From: Epiperipatus broadwayi
Lineage: Eukaryota; Onychophora; Udeonychophora; Euonychophora; Peripatidae
DNA length: 64,000 nt
Reading direction: 5' to 3'
Assembly: GCA_028023455.1 (NCBI GenBank)
Contig: JAQFVV010006342.1
Location: 2,005,001 to 2,069,000 of the forward strand
Shown here: piece by piece, positions 32,776 through 48,445 of the stretch
How the letters are laid out: the number at the start of each line of letters is the position of its first letter
Position numbering within the stretch: position 1 is the stretch's first letter
The notes under the pieces: model-generated
Told to the model about the DNA's origin: nothing
Databases searched by the model: none
Seen by the model: only the letters and a program-made list of their open reading frames with translations
Made by a program: the position numbers and the translations under genes

Positions 32776-35700
32776 TTATTAATTTAGATTGCTTTGACAT
32801 AAATTGATATTTATCATTTTTAAGAATGTTTAAAATATTTTTATTCTGATATCATGACCATGTATTTATATAATTAATATTACTAATTAATCATGTACAT
32901 ATTTATATTGAATATATATATGAAATTAAAAATAATCAATTTAAAACAAAATTGAAGTAGACAACTCACTATAAATAAAAATTATTTAATGCATTAAACG
33001 GGCTTTCATTTCTTAATGGAACCTTTTCAAGATGTTTCTTTTTGCACAATCACATGACCAATTACCCTATAGCAACTCCCCCAATGGGCATTATTTGCAT
33101 TACATTATAATAAATATAATTATTAAAATACATACATTAAATATAATTAGTAAAACACATACATGTACATAAAATTGACTAAACATATTACAGTTCATTT
33201 TCTCATAATACATATATATATACAAATAATCTATAAAAAAAGGATATATATATTGAAGATTGAAATGTATAGTAAGAAAAAGAGGGAAATAAATCATTTG
33301 CTTCATAATGATTTAAAATTAATAACTTGAATTGTGTCACAATTTAATTTATTTTTATTTTTAATCTTGGTTTAAGGAATCTAGAATATAAATCTTTCCT
33401 ACTTCTAATAAATATTCCTTTTTTAAAAATGGTATCAGTAAAAAATACTATCTTTATTTTTTTTTTTTAAATATAAACTCTTAATATTCAGAAAATATCT
33501 GAAAAGGATTGTACTTAAATAAAAATGCTACAAGAATAACCTTTTAGGTCATGGTATAATTTTGAAATTTAGATAGATATCACTCAAATGCAGTAGTCGT
33601 GTAGCAATATACGTTAGATGTGTACAGTGTGTAGCAGAAATTTCCAAGAACTAAATAAAAAATGACATGAAAATCATTTTATTTTCAATTAAGAATATTA
33701 TTTGTCTTATTATCAATAATATGACTGAGTGTTGCTTTATACTAAGATTTAGTCTCTTGTGTTAATTATCATTGATGATATATGCTTTTATGTCTATGAG
33801 CTTTATTATGTAATTGAAGTTTTGTATGAGCTTTTGTTTATAATGAAGTATATTTTTAGTATTCAAAGAATGTTATTTAAGAATTAAAATAATTAGTAAA
33901 AATGTTGCTTTATAAGAAGTACGAATCTAAGGCACTAACTTTATGAATTATTATTAGTTTTATGGAAGATGTCAGTGAAAATATGCATAGTTATGTAATA
34001 TGTTTACCAAGATTTACACTGAAAGTATATTGATACCCTAAACTTCATTTTTGGAAATATATATGATGATTGTGAATCTAAATGTGATGAAGTAGATTGG
34101 TTATATTTTTAGGGGGGCATTAATTAGTGAAAATTATATCCTAGATGCATTGGGCATTAAATGTTCATTAACAGCAATCAATGCTTGATCATATATATTA
34201 AATACTTTGATTTATATAAATAACATTTTAGAGTTTTGATAATGTAGAAACCTTGGGCATTTTGGGAGACATTTAAATGCTTATTGTCTTTTTAGACATG
34301 CTTCTGAAACATAAACTAAAATGTAATTTAGAAATAAGATCACTTTAGAAAAATATTGCCTATTGCTAAATTTAAAGGAGAAAATGAGATAAAGATTTAT
34401 TTATTTAATGAAGAATATAATTTAAATTAGAAGCTCTTGAGAATAATATAAGGAGAGTAATATTTTTTATGTTAGATGTAAGTGAAATATATTAAGAAAG
34501 GAAATGATAAATAAAATAAGGTCCTATTTTAAGCCTATATGAAATGTCAACTAATGGAATACATAATGTGTATTTGAGATTTGAATTAAGAATCTATCTA
34601 CACTGATATTAATCGGTTACTAATCTATAAATGAATCATTTTGTTTATTATTAAACACTATTGGAGTTACCATTTATTGTATGGAACATAGTCAGGTCAT
34701 AATACTAATTCAATGGTATTTCATCTAGAAGTAATTTATCTGATTCTTGAATTGGCAGTTAATTATAAATTTAAAATAATGAATTGGTTAGCGTAAGTTA
34801 TTAAGTATTATGGAGGATTTGCATAAATATTGGGAAATATTATAAAGAAAAACTTGATAAATTATTTTAGTTAGAGAGACAAGATATGCCATTGGAACTT
34901 TTCCTGATGATATTCATCAGTAGTACTTAGATTGTGATGATCATAAAAGTCTAGTTTGCAGATAGATTCAGATTGGGATAAGAAGATGGAAGTGATATAT
35001 TCGTATAGGATATGAATTTAGAACTATGATCATCACATCATCAACCCAATCCTGAATGATAAAGTATTTTATTATATTAATTTCATGCTGTATACACTGA
35101 TATGATCATACTAGCAGGTGTCACACCATTGTACATTACCGATCATTACAATATTAAGATTTTTGGTTTATGAGCATATTTCTTCCTAAGAATTCTAGTA
35201 TTTTGAGAATATTTTTGCAATAAATAAATCAATATATGTTGAGTCAAAACTCTATATGCTAAATATATAGCATCTGTTCCATGCAAGCTAGTCAAAGAAA
35301 CAATTTTTACTTCAAAGTACATTGGAGGCATGGTTATGCTTCAGTATTAGTCAATAAAAAAGATCATTTCTGATTCTTTACTATTCACCCAAAGGTAAAA
35401 AAGTATTTACTAAAAATAAAGTAAAATTATTGGAAAATTATAAACAATATACCTATTTTTTAATGCCCTAAAATTTAGTCTGAATTTTTTATAAAACAAA
35501 AGCGAAATTTCAGCATGACATTCAAAATATGAAACTAAATTGTAATATTGCAAAAACTACTAGGAAAATAATTAATTAAATAGCATAAAATTAAAAAGTA
35601 TTTATAATATAATTTGATTTTCTATATATAGAAAAAGAAAATATTCAGTTGTTTTTTTTATAATAGTTAAAGTTTTTAATTAATTTTATTGAGAAGTAAA

Positions 35701-35812
35701 ATGTTCATTCTGTTTAGAAAAGGCTTTGGTTTTTAAACAAAATCAAGTAATTGAAAGTTACAATTAATTAAATTACTTTATAAAGTTTCTTTGTTAATGG
35801 AAGTATATATAT
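32776..35812. other. Mostly unannotatable; weak SINE trace near 35040
   Basis: AT-rich sequence without supported coding frames. 'CCTGAATGATAAAGTATTTT' near 35052 resembles the SINE tail. Confidence 0.4.
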
Positions 35813-36120
<308 letters not shown>

Positions 36121-36121
<1 letters not shown>

Positions 36122-38945
36122 CATTCATCATCATCATCAAACATTGTCAACCATTGCAGGATGAAAATCACTCCAAGTTCAATCCATCGCCGATCTTTAG
36201 TTTCTCTTCTCACATCACCCCTGCACACTTTCTTATTTCATCCATCCAACTCACATGTGGTCTCTCTGGGTCTTTTACAATCTCATGGAATCCAGTTTAA
36301 GATTTCAATTGTCCATCTATTATCCTCTCTTCCAGCAAAATATCCAGCCCAACTCCACTTCAGTCTTAATTTTTTCAATAAGGTCAGTAATATCTGTTTG
36401 TTCTCTTACCCATATATTGTGTTTTTGATCTCTTCTTGTTACTCCCAACATGCATCTCTCCATACTTCTTTCAGTGGTCTGAAGTTTCTGTATTGTTCTT
36501 CTATTAAGTGTCCAAGTCTCAGATCCATAAGTAAGAAGTGGTAAAACACATTTATTAAAAACCTTCCTTTTCAAGCACATAGACATATTTCCTTTTAGTA
36601 TCAAGATATTTCTACCAAAAGACATATTTCCTTTTAGTATCAAGATATTTCTACCAAAAGCACTCCAAGTTTAATTCTATGATTAATTTCATTTATTATG
36701 TTTCCACCTGTACTAATAATCTGACCAAGGTATTATAGCTCTTAACTTCTTCTAACTCATCATAATCAATCTTTTATTTTCATATTTTGAGAACATTAAA
36801 CATTACTTTAGTCTTTTTAACATTTATCTTTAGTCCTACTTTCCTATTTTCATCTGATAACTCCTGCAACATTTCCTGCAGCTCTAAAGCATTATTTGCA
36901 AGAACAACTACAATATTTGCAAAATCTAAATGACTTAAATAATCTCCATTTACTTCCACTCCTTTAGCTTCCCAATGGCAACTCATATTCATTTGTCCTT
37001 TCTATAACTTCTCTCAATACCTGGATATGATCTACTGTACTAAAACCATTTTTAAATCCAGCTTGTTCTCTTGGTTGATGGAAATCCAATGTTCTCTGTA
37101 GATGAGAAAATTTTTGTATAAAACTGATAAAAGACTGATAGATCTGTAATTTCTAATATCTTCTTTATCACCTTTTTTAAATATTAATAGTGTATTCTTC
37201 CAAACATCTGGTACAATCTTTATCATTTGGACATTTGGTATATAACTTTGCTAAAAAAAAATTCTATTTCTTCACCTGCTTCATCATTACCTGGAGCCTT
37301 TCCTTTCTTTATAAATTTAATTGCATGTCTCACTTTTTCATTTAAGATTCTGTGCAATTTGGAAGATATAGGAGGTACTTGTTCTTTATAACTATATAAT
37401 TCTTGATAGAAGTCTTCTACCCATTTTATGATGTCTCTCTCTTTTTAATAATAACTCCATCTTTTTTTCTTATTGCAAGGTATAAATTTCCTACCAATAC
37501 CAAAATTTTGTTTTACACTCTTGAGACTTTGATTCTCTTCTGCAGATTTCCTTGCTAGTTCACAGTTATATTTTTTTATATCATTTTCAACTTTTTTTCC
37601 ACACCATATTACAAAATTCAAGATATTCAATCCTTTTTAATGCATCATTTTTGTATATCTTCATAATACTTTTGTTTTAATAAATTCTTTAGTTTCAGTA
37701 AAAATTTTATTGGTCAATTGCTGCTTTTTTTCTACCAGCTATCTTTGTTGCAGTTTTTAAAAGTGCATCAGTTATTTTTACATTAATTTCATTCAAATCT
37801 CAATCATGTTCAAAACCCTACTAATATTGTAAAAATTTTATTGGTCAATTGCTGCTTTTTTCTACCAGCTATCTTTGTTGCAGTTTTTAAAAGTGCATCA
37901 GTTATTTTTACATTAATTTCATTCAAATCTCAATCATGTTCAAAACCTACTAATATTGTAAAAATTTTATTGGTCAATTGCTGCTTTTTTCTACCAGCTA
38001 TCTTTGTTGCAGTTTTTAAAAGTGCATCAGTTATTTTTACATTAATTTCATTCAAATCTCAATCATGTTCAAAACCTACTAATATTTGAAACTGATTTGT
38101 AAGTTCTAATTTAAATTCATTAAAATGTTTTTGAAGATTATGAATATCAACTGTAAATATTGTTTTTCTTAATAATTTTTGTCTTTATAGTTTTGCATTA
38201 ACACATATCTTACATCTTACTAATTGATGATCTCTTCCTGTATTATTTATTAAGAACATTATAACCTTGAATTATGTGTTTTCTGTTAGTCAAAATATAA
38301 TCCAATCTTGCTGTATCTTCATTTGGATGCTTTCATGTACATTTCCTTTTAACATTTTTTTCAAAAAAAGAATTCATAATATAAAGTTGTTTTTTCTTGC
38401 AAACCCTACAAGTCTATGTCCTCTTTCATTTCCATTACTATAACCAAAATTACCTATAGCATTTTCATCTTTCATTTGTTTTCCAATTCTAGCAGGAAAG
38501 TCTCCCATAACAATTCTAAAATGTTGTTTACTCTGATCAAAAGCCTTTTGTACATCCATATAAGTCTCCCACAACAATTTTAAAATGTTTTACTCTGATC
38601 AAAAGCCTTGTGCATCCATATAAAAATATTCTACTACTTCATCAATATGAGAACTTGTTGGGCATAAACCTGAATTATCTGCATTTGGTATCTGTTATTA
38701 AGTTGTATAACTAATCTTGCCATTCTGTCTGATACACCATCAATCTCCACAATGATGTTCTTCCACTTTTTATTTATAATGAATCCTATAGTAGTACATG
38801 TCCATTTTTTAAATCAATTGTCTCTTCACCTTTTCTTTTAACTTCACAAAATCCAATAAGTCCCATTTAATATAACAGTTCCTTTTTTTAATTGTTGCAA
38901 TCTTCCTTCACTTGAAAGTGATCTGCAGTTGTAAGTACCTAAATA
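36121..38945 (-). pseudogene. RTE-type LINE, endonuclease and RT
   Basis: Minus strand, many stops. From 5' to 3': LGTYNCRSL (about 38940), IGFIINKKWKN and IDGVSDRMARLVIQL with IIQVYAQQ (38650-38800), then FRIVMGDFPARIGKQMKDEN (38440-38530), an APE-type endonuclease. RT follows: [20 protein letters not shown] (37130-37215), YLSHLDFANIVVVLANNALE (36880-36945, with FADD mutated to FANI) and KTKVMF. The tail is KCVLPLLTYGSETWTL (36480-36560). The 3' end is a (TGATGA)n tract at 36121-36140. Order and motifs are those of RTE/BovB-like elements. The altered catalytic pair and stops show it is dead. Confidence 0.8.
37690..38092. repeat. Three-copy tandem repeat, about 133-137 bp unit
   Basis: Near-identical units beginning 'AAAATTTTATTGGTCAATTG' at about 37703, 37834 and 37967, all inside the RTE sequence. 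The plus frame at 37841-38089 (NCCFFLPAIFVAVFKS repeated) is a by-product. Confidence 0.9.
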
Positions 38946-39419
38946 AAAAGTTATCATCAAATGGCAGCCTGAGTCCACAATCAGAGGATTCTTAGCCCTC
39001 CCTGCCTTCAGCTACTAACCACTGCCTTGGTTGGGGACTTTACAGTCTCCTAGGAATAAGGGCCATGATTTATTTTTGTCTGTCATGATTGTATATATGT
39101 ATTGGAAAAATACATTTGCACATGCATTCATTCTGTCTTAGCAGGCAACTGAGAAGAAAGTCCATGGTGTTTCTTGATCTTAAACTCAGAGGTAAAAAGC
39201 CAATAAACTCACTATGTTGGCTAATGCCTGTTAGTGAGCAGCCCATCTATATCCATATACTATATGAATAATCACATAGTAATAACAGCTGCAATGACAA
39301 GAATGTATGGAGTGGACATTAGAAATTTGTCCTGCTCAGCTCCTTTTAGGCCTCCAAAAGGAATCAAAGGGTCTCCTTTCAGTTAATAGCAAACTCCTTT
39401 CTGCAGCCATAGATACATT
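38946..39419 (-). other. Probable RTE 5' untranslated region
   Basis: Less AT-rich than the surroundings and contiguous with the RTE endonuclease. Contains GGCCTCCAAAAGGAATC. No frame on the minus strand; assignment is by position only. Confidence 0.35.
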
Positions 39420-41700
<2,281 letters not shown>

Positions 41701-42089
41701 ATTTATCATATCTTGTAAATAGATAAGCATATAAACATAGAATATGGTAAGGTAGAAGGAGAGAGGATATAGTAATTTTAAAAAAAATTAATGATGCAAA
41801 GTTTGACCCTTTAATTTCTAGAATGATTGCCTAGTGTTACTGACAGTATATTGCATCATTAAAATCACATAAGTATTTATTATTGAACTAATGCATAAAT
41901 TTCAACTAGATAAAACCATTTATTAGCTATTGGGAAGTTAATACAATACACTTTTGACTTTTAAAAAAAAATCAATGATTGAAATTTTGACCAGCATATT
42001 AACATTAAATTTAGAGTGAAAATTAAAAAAAAAAAACACTGCTGAAACATTACAATTGTTGAAAGTGACATATTGTGAAGATGCTATGG

Positions 42090-42910
42090 AAAAGTTAAGT
42101 GCATTAGTAGCATAAGGAATTAAAAAAATAAGCAAGATGTGATGAATGACTTCAGAAGTGCACAACCAAAAACAACAATTACTGATATAAAGATTAACAG
42201 AATATGAGATGAAATACCTGGATTAAATGTGAAATCATTAGCTAAAAATTTTCATATTAATTGAGAAACTGTTAGAATAGCATTGGCTTGAAGTTGTAAC
42301 TAATCATCTTAACAAATATGTGCATGTTTCCAAGAATAATTATGAGTGAAGAATAATTATGAGTGATGACAGTTCACACTTCCAAGGTAATCGAACAACA
42401 AAAATATCAGAGCATACATGGAAATCTCTGTTCACTGTGTTCTAAAAAAGCATGAATGTCATGATTACAATTTAAGTACATGCTGTCCTTTTGATCTATC
42501 ACAATGGAATTAGTCCACATAGAATTTTCAAACAGGTACATATAATCAATCAACAATGTTATTTAGAGATGCTTAAGAGATTATGAGAAGTCAAGAGAAA
42601 ATGATTGAATAGTAGCCTGACAAGTGGATCATTAACTTTCTGACCAAAAAAAGTGATTATCCAATTGGATCATCCTGCCTTTTCACCTAATTTAGTTCTC
42701 TATAATTTTATGACTATTTCCAAAATTAAAAGCTGCACTGAAGGGATAAGAATTATTTCATTATGACTGATCTAATAAAATATGAGGTAGGGTGTTTAAC
42801 AATATTCTGCAAAATGAGTACCAGACTTGCTTCAAAAATGATAATGTCATCTAAGTCAGTGTGTAAATCTACAAGGGCAGTCAATAGTTATGTACACCTT
42901 CAAAAATATA
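42090..42910 (+). pseudogene. Mariner/Tc1-like transposase pseudogene
   Basis: The plus translation with stops reads DIKINRI*DEIPGLNVKSLA, then KNFHIN*ETVRIALA (42180-42285), matching the paired helix-turn-helix of Tc1/mariner transposases (RI..NP..S...A....IS..TVR). Later pieces are HRIFKQVHIINQQCYLEMLK (about 42510-42575, 'GVKVN...YLEML') and a tail near 42830-42870. Catalytic Asp residues cannot be placed. The decayed state makes the clade uncertain. Confidence 0.5.
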
Positions 42911-43140
42911 TAATTTTAAAAATGCATTCTAGGAATTAAATTGCCACACATTGTAAAGATTACTGCTTTCTTTGAAGGGGGCATAGATGAATTTTTAAAA
43001 TGTGTAGTAATCATTACTTTGAAGTATAATAACTACTCTTTCTTATTGCATTGCTAAATGTATATCATATAATACTAAATTGTCCAAGCACTTTATTACT
43101 GTTACACAATGCTTTATTCACCACCCTTTATTATAGTTTA

Positions 43141-43171
43141 CAGTTTCAATTGCCCCAGCAATCTTCTTCAG
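43141..43171 (-). ncRNA. Hammerhead-like motif
   Basis: Minus strand: CTGAAGA, AGATTGC, TGGG, GCAATT, GAAACTG. ATTGC pairs with GCAAT (5 bp), with a bulged G and an A-T closing pair. The core words CUGANGA and GAAA are both intact, the best example of this form in the window. Confidence 0.4.
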
Positions 43172-43259
43172 AACTTTATATCTCCTAACCTCAACTGTTC
43201 CAATAATTTTTTTTTTTTTGGGGGGGGGGGGGATAGTTGATGTTAGGAGATATAAAGTT

Positions 43260-43291
43260 CTGAAGGAGATTGCTGGGGCAATTGAAACGGT
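43260..43291 (+). ncRNA. Hammerhead-like motif
   Basis: Mirror of 43141-43171, with CTGAAGG in place of CTGAAGA and GAAACGG at the end. Confidence 0.35.
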
Positions 43292-44644
43292 AAGAAAGAG
43301 TAGTAAATAAAGCATTGTGTAACAGTAGTAAAGTGCTTGGACAGTTTAATATTATATGGTAATCATTACTTTGACAAATATTTTATTGATAGTATTAGAT
43401 AGGTGTGTGTCTGTATGAATTTTGATTTCTTTATCATATTTTCTTTTAAAAGCATATGATAATTTCTCTAACAACCAAAAAAATTTTTTTCATTATTCTG
43501 TTACTGAAAAATCAAAAAGTTTTAATTAATTTCTGCGAAATTAAAATAAATTGATTTTTATATTGTATTATTAATTTAGAAAAAGTGTATTAATTAAACT
43601 TTTTTTTGTTATATATATAATATCAAAACAGATTATATTTAATGGCCTAAAATGAACGGGAGAATAACATTTTATTTTATATATGTAATAAAATTTAAAA
43701 TAAATGACAATTACTAAAAAGCCTTTATGATCATCAATTTTATTAATTAATGTAAAATACTTCTTATTGAAATTTTATCTGTATTTTTTTTTAAACAAAA
43801 AGAGGGAAAAGGAAAAATAAATTATGTTTGCAGCCATAAATTTCTCTCTCTTTTTTTTTTTTTCAAATATTTTTGACATTATTTTCGTAGTTCAAATGCG
43901 TTTATTGTACAATCTTTTAAGTTTATTGTTTTGTTATTATCTTTCTTAAATGAATAGAAAACTGTCTTGCCTGAACTATATAAATCTTCTAAAATGTCAA
44001 GATGTTTAAATTTATCAAGATTAAATCAAATTTTATATTCAGTAAAGACAGTGTACACGCTAACAATAAAGATTGTACAGATAACCTTTAGTTCACATTT
44101 TAACATTGATACAATATATTTACTCATACACGTACAAGTTTTAATCAAAAATTTCTAAGCCTTTTTTTTTATCTTTTACGAATAACGTACACATCTCAAT
44201 GAAAGCGTATAGTCTTTGTAAGAGAAAGCATATAAAATACTTTGATTTATTGATAGATTTGCTATTATAGTACTGAATTATAATATTAAAATATTAATGA
44301 TTTCTGCTTATTAATTCTAGATAAAATTGCTTTTTAAAATAATGCAAATTTAGAAATATTGAATTACTTCTTATAAGGATGTGTTTGTATGACTAGTTTG
44401 TTATATATTTAATATTGTTAGATAATCCAGAATTAAAGACTAAATCGAAGATCAACCTATCCCTTTAGTGCGTAATATCGCATGACTTCTTGAGAAACTT
44501 ATCATTTGATAATTTTTATTTGTAAATTATATTGAAAATGTAAAAATTACATTTACTACTAAAACATTAACTACATAGCTTTGTAGTTAAACAAATATAG
44601 TTTTCGATTACAAGTGGTGGAATTTGCCCTTTCATACTTCTATA

Positions 44645-45410
44645 TATGAGAGTGAATCAAAAATTACCCGAACTCGGGCTGTAAAATTTATTTTAATCAA
44701 CTTTCAGCAAATACAAATACACTATTTTTTGACATAATCTCCCTGGTTTTCAATATACTTTGTCTGTGTTTCAATAAGCTTTTGTATTCACTAATTAAAA
44801 ATGTTTTAAGGCTGAGCTGTGAGTCACAAACGCACCACTAACTTCACCTCTTCATCAGATTTGTTTTGGTACCCATTTCACACAAACTTTTCAAAACCCA
44901 AATCTGTCATGGATTATCTATTACATAGATAAAGTCGTGATTGATTTGCAAATGATTTGCTATATAATCCACTGTCACTTATCTAATACAATCAGTTCAT
45001 TGAATGCTCAATTCATGGACATGGATGAGGGTATGTTTCCTATTTCAGGCTGATAATGTGATATCCTTGAATGTCACTATCTATAGATATACATTTTTCA
45101 TGATAAAATACTTTTTTAATTCTATGATAAGCATTTATTTGCTTCCAAAGAAAAGATTATGTAGATTTTAAATAATAAGTAGCTGAACAATACTTTTAAT
45201 CTAGAAGGTCATATTCATAGTGTTTAAACTCAGTGGCTCAGTGGTTGACATTATTATTGATAAAAAAAAATAATGACTTCCTTTTGAAAGATAGTTACTG
45301 TTCACAAAGTCTTTGGTAAATATTGACACTAGACACCCTCTCAGACCACAAAACTGATCACTGCATGCTGCTCTTGTTTCTTGCAGCACAGTCACATTTG
45401 AATTGATGTA
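44645..45410 (-). pseudogene. Internally deleted mariner transposase
   Basis: Minus strand. The N-terminal HTH region is at 45270-45400 (LWSERVSSVNIYQRLCEQ). The second HTH is at 44870-45010 (VTVDYIANHLQINHDFIYVI, followed by KSLCEMGTKTN, the 'RWVPK' region). The C-terminus lies at 44700-44870 (KSDEEVKLVVR, AYTKAY-like piece, TKYIENQGDYVKK and a stop). The whole DDE/D catalytic core between is missing, so this is an internal deletion derivative. GAGTGAATCAAAAATTACCC at 44650-44670 looks like a mariner inverted-repeat end. Confidence 0.7.
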
Positions 45411-45920
45411 GCATGTTCAAATATGCACAGCAGTAGTTGGAAAGATAGCAATCTCACATGGAAAGTGCTGATAAGACAAGGTGCCCAATAGAAGTTTTAA
45501 TACAATCTGAGTGCAAATAATTTTTGTCTCACCTTCATATAATATAATGACACTTTCATCTCAGTTTTTTTTTATTCTTTATTTTAAAAAAGCAGAGCTG
45601 ATTGAGTATAAATTAATCATAAAAAGATGGTGAAATTCCCAAATAAATTAACATGTTTGTTGAATTTTAGTAAGGCATATAAACAAAATATAGAATAAGT
45701 GTAAAAAAGGTATGTATTTTAGAATAGTTTTTGAACTAGGAACCATATCTGCAGTAATTATATAAAAATTTAACAGAATAGCAGTTGTTTTAAAAAACAA
45801 AACTTTTAATGTACTACTTTATACTATGGAGCATGTCTTGTATATGACAATTCTATAATCTGCCAATAAATAACTGTATGACAAAATTTTCAATATTGAC
45901 TCTGATAAAATATAATGATG

Positions 45921-45945
45921 ATGATGATGATGATGATCAATTCTC
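45921..45945. repeat. (ATG)n microsatellite
   Basis: Seven or eight ATG/TGA units. Similar tracts end the RTE LINE, so this may mark an old LINE 3' end. Confidence 0.7.
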
Positions 45946-46759
45946 AATCAACAGTGGTCTTATTATAAAACATTATTGAACAGAATTATTAACTTTAAAT
46001 ACTTTTCAAATATAGAAATAATTGATACAAATAAAATGTGAATACAATTTTGTAGATAGATAATTAGGGAAAATAAAATGGAAAGATGGTCAGTAAAAAA
46101 TATGAAAAGTGAATGTAAACTTTAAGTATATAGTATTATTATATGAAAGCAAAAAATATATGAAAATTAAAGATAAATATGACAATAGATGGGGGTTTGT
46201 TATTGGAAAGGTGATGGTAGATTTATTAAAAGCTAATCAAAAAATAAATAGTTAGAATGAAAGAATGGAAAATGTAAGTTTTGTCAAAATAAAATGGAAA
46301 ACATGAAATTTAAAATTATATTTTTTAAAAAGGAATAGTGTTGATATTTCTTAATTGGAAGAAGGAATTTGAACAACATATTAAAAATATATATATTGGT
46401 GTAGGACATGTTACTGGACTATGCACTAGAGATTAGGTAAAATAAATATAAAAGAAAACGAAAATAATAGAAATAAAAAAATATTTTTGAAAATTTGAAC
46501 CAAGGAGTAAAACTTTACTGTGAATAATATTCCCGATTCAATTTATTGGAGGAAAAATGATTTCAAAAGATGAAGTCAGCTATGTATTCTATCTCATGTA
46601 TGTGTTTGCTGTTCATGTGAAAAATCAAAAAGTTGCAAATCTAAAATTAGTAATAAATTATTAAATTACTTAAGAATTCAAACAGAAAGTTCAGTAATTA
46701 AAATCATAGAAAATTTAAATTTCAAAGTTTCCAATCAAACTTAGATGATCAATTTAATT

Positions 46760-47300
46760 TTCCATAAGAAGAAACAATGCTTGAAATCATTCACCATAAA
46801 TTGAGGAAATACAAAAATAAATTAATTGGCATTTGTAAACTATCATATGATATTTTTAGATTACATGAAAAAAATCATTCACCACAGATTGGAGACTAAC
46901 ATTAAAAGAGAGGTTACAGAAGGGCAGGGTAGCTTTAGGGATAAACAATGGACTGTATTACTGATATGTGGAGAAGTATTAAAAAGATCAGGAAATAACC
47001 TAAAATAATTATATGTGATTTATTGATTAAAGCAACATCTTTGATTCAGTTGATTGTCCTAACTTATGAGTATTCAAAATAAAATATGTGCAATAAAGAA
47101 ACTCATTATTCTTGTCTCTATTTGAAAGCAATAGCTGCAGATAATTAGGTTATAGTGGACCAGACTAATTTCACATGGACAAGAAAGTTAGGATTATATT
47201 GCTATCACACTATCTTTACAACATAATGATATCTTACAAACAAAATATCACTTTAATGCCAACAAACATCAAATGATTCCTGTAGCAAATTCTGTTTTCA
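46760..47300 (+). pseudogene. LINE reverse transcriptase fragment
   Basis: A plus frame (46826-47008) reads KKIIHHRLETNIKREVTEGQ then GSFRDKQWTVLLI, the RT block 'RL...I..EGQGGFR.GR.T.D'. It is followed in another frame by SLIQLIVLTYE/FDSVDCP, as in 'KAFDSVD'. No DD motif was recognised. A short decayed fragment. Confidence 0.5.
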
Positions 47301-47424
47301 TTCTATTTATGCTATCTAGCTTCTCGCAGATGAAAGAGATAAGCTAAAAATTAATTTGTGGATATTATATAGGAGAGCAACTAAATAAAAATTAATTAAG
47401 CACTACCATCTAGAAGTTAGTAAT

Positions 47425-47515
47425 TGAGTGATCAAATAAATTGAATGACTCTACTGCTCAACAGTTCATAAGAAATTTGAGTACTGAGAGTACCAGAACT
47501 GGAACTAATCCAAGG
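47425..47515 (-). mobile_element. SINE tail copy
   Basis: Reverse complement carries 'CTCAAATTTCTTATGAACTG' in the pattern shared with 32740-32770. Confidence 0.45.
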
Positions 47516-48230
47516 ACCACCTTATTTTTCAGAATGGAGTTCTATCTGGATGAGAAAAAAAATGAACATTTATAACAAATATATAAAAAAAATACATATA
47601 TTTTTTATCACATAAGCAATTATCTTGAACATTTATAACAAATATATAAAAGTCATTGATAATTTTTACCTTTTTGAGTTTCTTATAAGTAAAAACAAAA
47701 ATTACAGTCAATAGAAATTTTTAACCATCCAAAAATGAAAAAAGTTGTCATGAAATGTATTAAGTCTATCTTTAGATTTAAAGTCATATCTTAAAAGAAA
47801 GCTTAGAATTATTCAAACTATAACATTTTCTGTCTTTCTATGGATGGAAAAATTGGAAATGAAAAAAAAAAAAGAATAATACTGCATTGTTGCTTTTCAA
47901 ATGTCATACTATTGATATTTAATACTGCAAGCAAAAATCTTGTTATTAATTTTAGTATTTTATCATGGAGATATTCATCTCTAATTTATTAATGATATTT
48001 TTATTGAATTATGCATCTGTCAAATTAAAATATATAAACAACTGTCTATTCTTATTCTTAAATCTTTAGATTCTGTTTATTAAGTGAATTCTTAACAGTG
48101 AATGACGTTATAACAAAAGGAATGTATATTAAAAAGTTTAAGAAACTAAACAAATGATATGCCATTTTGGAAAAAAAATTATTTAAATGATTTTAAGAAA
48201 TTGACATTAATTTGATGGCACATAATAATA

Positions 48231-48445
48231 TGGTAATAGTAGATTCACACATCAAACTATAATAATAGACCCATTCATCAGATAATAATAAGAGACTAGG
48301 CCATCTAATAATAATAGGCTCACCCTACCCAACAATAATAATAATAGACTCATCTATCCAATAATAATAAGAGAATCATTCACCCTATAGTAATTATAAT
48401 AGACTCACTCAACCAATAATAATAATAATAATAATAATATATTCT
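48231..48445. repeat. Degenerate minisatellite with AAT tracts
   Basis: Six or so units of about 30-36 bases: (AAT)2-4, then AGACTCA, then a C/T-rich CATCTATCC-like segment. Ends in pure (AAT)n at 48415-48440. Confidence 0.75.

Larger units (their letters stand above)
43078..43350. repeat. Palindrome with hammerhead-like motif in each arm
   Basis: Arms about 43078-43194 and 43230-43350 are reverse complements. The spacer contains a T-run followed by a G-run (43208-43232). The arms contain GTCCAAGCACTTTATTACTG and its complement. Confidence 0.8.

Noticed and set aside
34880-34930. CTGATGA at about 34901 as a hammerhead
   Set aside because: No matching stem II and GAAA downstream.
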